Shown here piece after piece: positions 62,167-64,000 of a stretch of 64,000 bases of DNA. Both the position numbers and the translations under genes were made by a program. How positions within the stretch are numbered: position 1 is the first letter of the stretch; every line of letters begins with the position of its first letter. Origin of the DNA: Streptomyces composti (lineage in GTDB: Bacteria > Actinomycetota > Actinomycetes > Streptomycetales > Streptomycetaceae); NCBI RefSeq assembly GCF_012034205.1, contig NZ_JAATEM010000009.1, positions 1-64,000 of the forward strand. The letters are read 5' to 3'. The notes under the pieces are model-generated. The model had not been told where the DNA came from. It made no database searches and worked only from the letters and a program-made list of their open reading frames with translations.

Positions 62167-62749
62167 CGACTGAACTCCTGTGCCGGGAAAGGAACGGGTC
62201 ATGCCGTTTGTTTTTACCGTGCGTACACAATAACTCACCGTCAGACCCCGTTCATCACACAGATCGGACCGTGATCGGGCACACAACCGGCAAAAGTAGT
62301 TCTGCCGTTCAAAGAAAACAGCACGTCCGGTATCTGATTGTGGCACCCCGGCGGCGACATGAGAAGGCGGGTCGGCAGGTGCTCCGTCCGCACCGGCTCG
62401 CCGACTTCAGCCGGTACGCCGAACCGTCCGGGGCCACCAGGTCGATGACGAGGTCACGGCGGTGGGTGTGGCTGATCTCCACGCCGACCCGCGCCCTCGA
62501 CACCCCTGAGAGCCCCGGCAGTTGGCCGGATGGAGCCGCTGTGCCCGCCCCGGGGTCAGGGTGAACGCGCAGGGTGGTTCTTCCGTACTGCAGGGAGGGG
62601 AACGGGTCTGCGAGGCCGGCCCCACCGCGGGTGCCGGCCGGACCGGCGCCGGCACGGCCCGGTCGAGCCGCGCGGTGGAGCCGCCCCGCAGGACCGGTCC
62701 CGGCCCGCACGGCCGCCCCCGGCCGTCACCTCCCCGAGGAGCGTTACGG
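62167..62749. other. Divergent intergenic region TetR / LPMO with a gene relic
   Basis: 583 bp. The TetR-proximal part (62205-62330) is the most AT-rich stretch nearby and contains CCGTTTGTTTTTACCG (62204-62219), which resembles half of an autoregulatory element bound by ScbR-like proteins. The middle holds a P-domain coding remnant (62396-62524, reported separately). The right part leads to the LPMO ribosome binding site GAGGAG. Confidence 0.5.
62396..62524 (-). pseudogene. P-domain (proprotein-convertase type) coding remnant
   Basis: About 43 codons in one leftward frame read VEISHTHRRDLVIDLVAPDG, followed by SAYRLKSAS. This is the well-known core of a P/Homo B domain, which caps secreted serine proteases in Streptomyces. 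The frame then breaks into unrelated sequence, and no protease domain is near. It is a relic of a lost gene. Confidence 0.65.
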
Positions 62750-63712
62750 ATGTCCCGGACGACCGCACACCGCGCGGCACTCGCGGCCGCCCTGGTGACC
62801 CCGCTGCTGCTGCCCCTGACGACGGCGGTACCCGCACGGGCGCACGGGGCGCCGACGGACCCGGTGAGCCGGGTGCTGGCATGCTCGCCCGAGGGCGGGG
62901 AGCGGGCCAGGTCGGCGGCGTGCCGGGCGGCCGTCGCCGCGAACGGGGCGCCCTTCACCGCCTGGGACAACCTCCGGGTGCCGAACGTGAACGGCGCCGA
63001 CCGGCAGCGCGTCCCGGACGGGAAGCTGTGCAGCGGGGGCCTGCCCGCCTACCGGGGCCTGGACCTCCCGCGCGCCGACTGGCCGGCCACCCGGGTGTCG
63101 CCGGGCGAGGCGCTGCCGATGAGGTACGTCTCCACGATCCCCCACGAGGGCACCTTCCGGATGTACCTCACCAAGCCGGGCTACGATCCGGCCAGACCGC
63201 TGACCTGGTCCGATCTGCCCGCCGAGCCGTTCGCCGAGGTGACCGACCCGCCGTTGACGAAGGGCGCCTACCGCTTCCGCGTCACCCTGCCGTCCGACCG
63301 GACAGGTCGTCACGTGCTGTACACGGTCTGGCAGAACAGCAGCACCCCCGACACTTACTACTCGTGCTCCGACGTGGTGTTCACGGAACAGCAGCGGAAG
63401 GAGCAGGAGGGGCAGGGGCCCGGGCGGGAGCCGGGTGCCGAGGCGGCAGGAGCGAAGGAGAAGAAGAAGGAGAAGGAAGGGGAGGAGGGGAAGGAACGGG
63501 AGGGGGAACCGGAGGCATCGGGCACGCCACAGGAGGGTGCGGCCTCTTCCGGAGGGACACCCTCGGCCGGCGGTGCCGCGCCCGCCGGGACGGTGAAGGC
63601 GGCCCCCACGGCCGCGTCCGGGCCGTCCGCACCCGCGCTCGCCGGAGGTGCGGCGGCCGTGCTGCTGCTCGTCGGCGGCGGCGCACTGGCGGTGCGGCGG
63701 CGCCGGCGCTGA
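62750..63712 (+). CDS. AA10-type lytic polysaccharide monooxygenase, membrane-anchored
   Basis: A 320-residue exported protein. The signal peptide ends ARA, so that His32 becomes the mature N-terminus (HGAPTDPVSR), the first arm of the copper histidine brace; the second brace His is His132 in STIPHEGTFRMYL. YYSCSDVVFTE closes the domain. It should oxidatively cleave chitin or cellulose or a related polymer. After residue ~215 comes a lysine/glutamate-rich region of ~50 residues, a small-residue linker, a hydrophobic segment (LAGGAAAVLLLVGGGALAV) and RRRRR, so it is held in the membrane. The start is ATG 62750 behind GAGGAG. It is convergent with the broken two-component gene. Confidence 0.88.
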   Translation: MSRTTAHRAALAAALVTPLLLPLTTAVPARAHGAPTDPVSRVLACSPEGGERARSAACRAAVAANGAPFTAWDNLRVPNVNGADRQRVPDGKLCSGGLPAYRGLDLPRADWPATRVSPGEALPMRYVSTIPHEGTFRMYLTKPGYDPARPLTWSDLPAEPFAEVTDPPLTKGAYRFRVTLPSDRTGRHVLYTVWQNSSTPDTYYSCSDVVFTEQQRKEQEGQGPGREPGAEAAGAKEKKKEKEGEEGKEREGEPEASGTPQEGAASSGGTPSAGGAAPAGTVKAAPTAASGPSAPALAGGAAAVLLLVGGGALAVRRRRR

Positions 63713-63714
63713 AC

Positions 63715-63929
63715 CGTCCCGGCAGTGACCCGATGGTGCGGGTCGCGGCGATGCCGCCGCCCCCGGGCATGCGCAGATCCATCAGGGCGACGTCGGGCCG
63801 GAGCGCCGTCGCCGCACTGACCACACAGGCGCCGTCCTCGGTCTCCCCCACGGCCTTGATGCCGGGCTCCAGGGAGAGCGGGGCCACGCTGCCCTGGCGG
63901 ACCACGGTGTGGTCGTCCGCCACGATCAC
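63715..63929 (-). pseudogene. NarL-type response regulator, truncated after the receiver
   Basis: The start (GTG 63929, VIVADDHTVVRQG) and LRPDVALMDLRMPG (phospho-acceptor Asp) are a receiver domain. Homology stops after about GGGGIAATRTIG, near residue 71. The frame stays open through antisense LPMO sequence with no further receiver and no LuxR-type HTH. Several positions are unusual (VVRQGSVAPLSLEPGI, GGGG for a usual M-D-G). It overlaps the histidine kinase stop by 4 bp, so the pair was an operon. The output domain has been lost, probably by deletion at the LPMO junction. Confidence 0.75.
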
Positions 63930-64000
63930 CCGTACCGGCCGGGCAGACTCACCGTCACCGTCGTTCCCCGTCCCGGACTGCGGTCCGGGCGCCCGTACCG
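63926..64000 (-). CDS. C-terminal end of a sensor histidine kinase (partial)
   Basis: The last 24 codons run off the right edge. GRGTTVTVSLPGRYG is the usual end of a NarL-group histidine kinase ATPase domain. Its stop overlaps the GTG of the response regulator. The rest lies outside the window. Confidence 0.7.
   Translation of the reverse strand, partial: RYGRPDRSPGRGTTVTVSLPGRYG

Overview
This 64 kb window is high-GC actinobacterial DNA, almost certainly a Streptomyces chromosome. The evidence is the codon use, many GTG starts and apparently leaderless genes, a two-domain geosmin synthase, a Streptomyces subtilisin-inhibitor (SSI) type protein, a γ-butyrolactone-receptor-like TetR, and an assimilatory sulfur operon whose order (sulfite reductase, Zn-ribbon, cysH, cysC, cysD, cysN, sulfonate ABC transporter, sirohydrochlorin chelatase) matches what I recall of the S. 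coelicolor SCO6093-SCO6102 block, with geosmin synthase (SCO6073 there) on the same side. No tRNA, rRNA, CRISPR array, transposase, integrase or prophage gene was seen.

Layout. 1-6.5 kb: a frameshifted dihydrofolate-reductase-like gene, a type-B carboxylesterase, then a three-gene cassette of an ImmA/IrrE-like metallopeptidase, a MAB_1171c-like membrane protein and an FAD monooxygenase. 6.1-11.3 kb: VOC protein, two AraC regulators flanking an endonuclease/exonuclease/phosphatase-fold protein, an NmrA-like oxidoreductase and a YihY/BrkB membrane protein. 11.4-16.8 kb: AidB-type acyl-CoA dehydrogenase, a GAF-domain regulator with a repeat-rich promoter, a secreted protein and a GNAT. 16.9-26.4 kb: the sulfur operon behind a cysteine-type leader peptide. 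26.5-31.3 kb: a 1313-residue caspase-like/STAND NTPase/WD40 protein translationally coupled to an α/β-hydrolase, the best candidate here for an undescribed (possibly defence or cell-suicide) system.

31.3-40 kb: a DsbA remnant, DUF4440 and DUF1697 proteins, an MMPL exporter, a macrolide-type glycosyltransferase with a palindromic operator inside its promoter, an APH-type kinase, a DEDDh exonuclease and a SAV2148-type HEPN protein. 40.4-50.8 kb: glgX, treY and treZ, which make trehalose from glycogen. Between treY and treZ lie two paralogous M14 carboxypeptidases, an SSI-type inhibitor coupled to one of them, and a DUF1707-FHA protein. One of the M14 genes has no normal start codon and seems to start at CTG. 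50.9-57.7 kb: MOSC protein, an RpiR regulator/sugar kinase/SIS isomerase group, a coupled aminopeptidase P and degenerate APH-fold pseudokinase, and a membrane PDZ protein. 57.9-64 kb: geosmin synthase, ARMT1-type damage-control phosphatase, ScbR-like TetR, a P-domain remnant, a membrane-anchored AA10 LPMO, and a truncated response regulator with the end of its histidine kinase.

Two window-wide themes stand out. First, at least eight genes have short tandem repeats that overlap or directly abut the stop codon. Second, several genes are decaying (DHFR frameshift, DsbA fragment, P-domain fragment, receiver without output domain), which suggests a region of turnover outside the conserved sulfur, trehalose and geosmin blocks.
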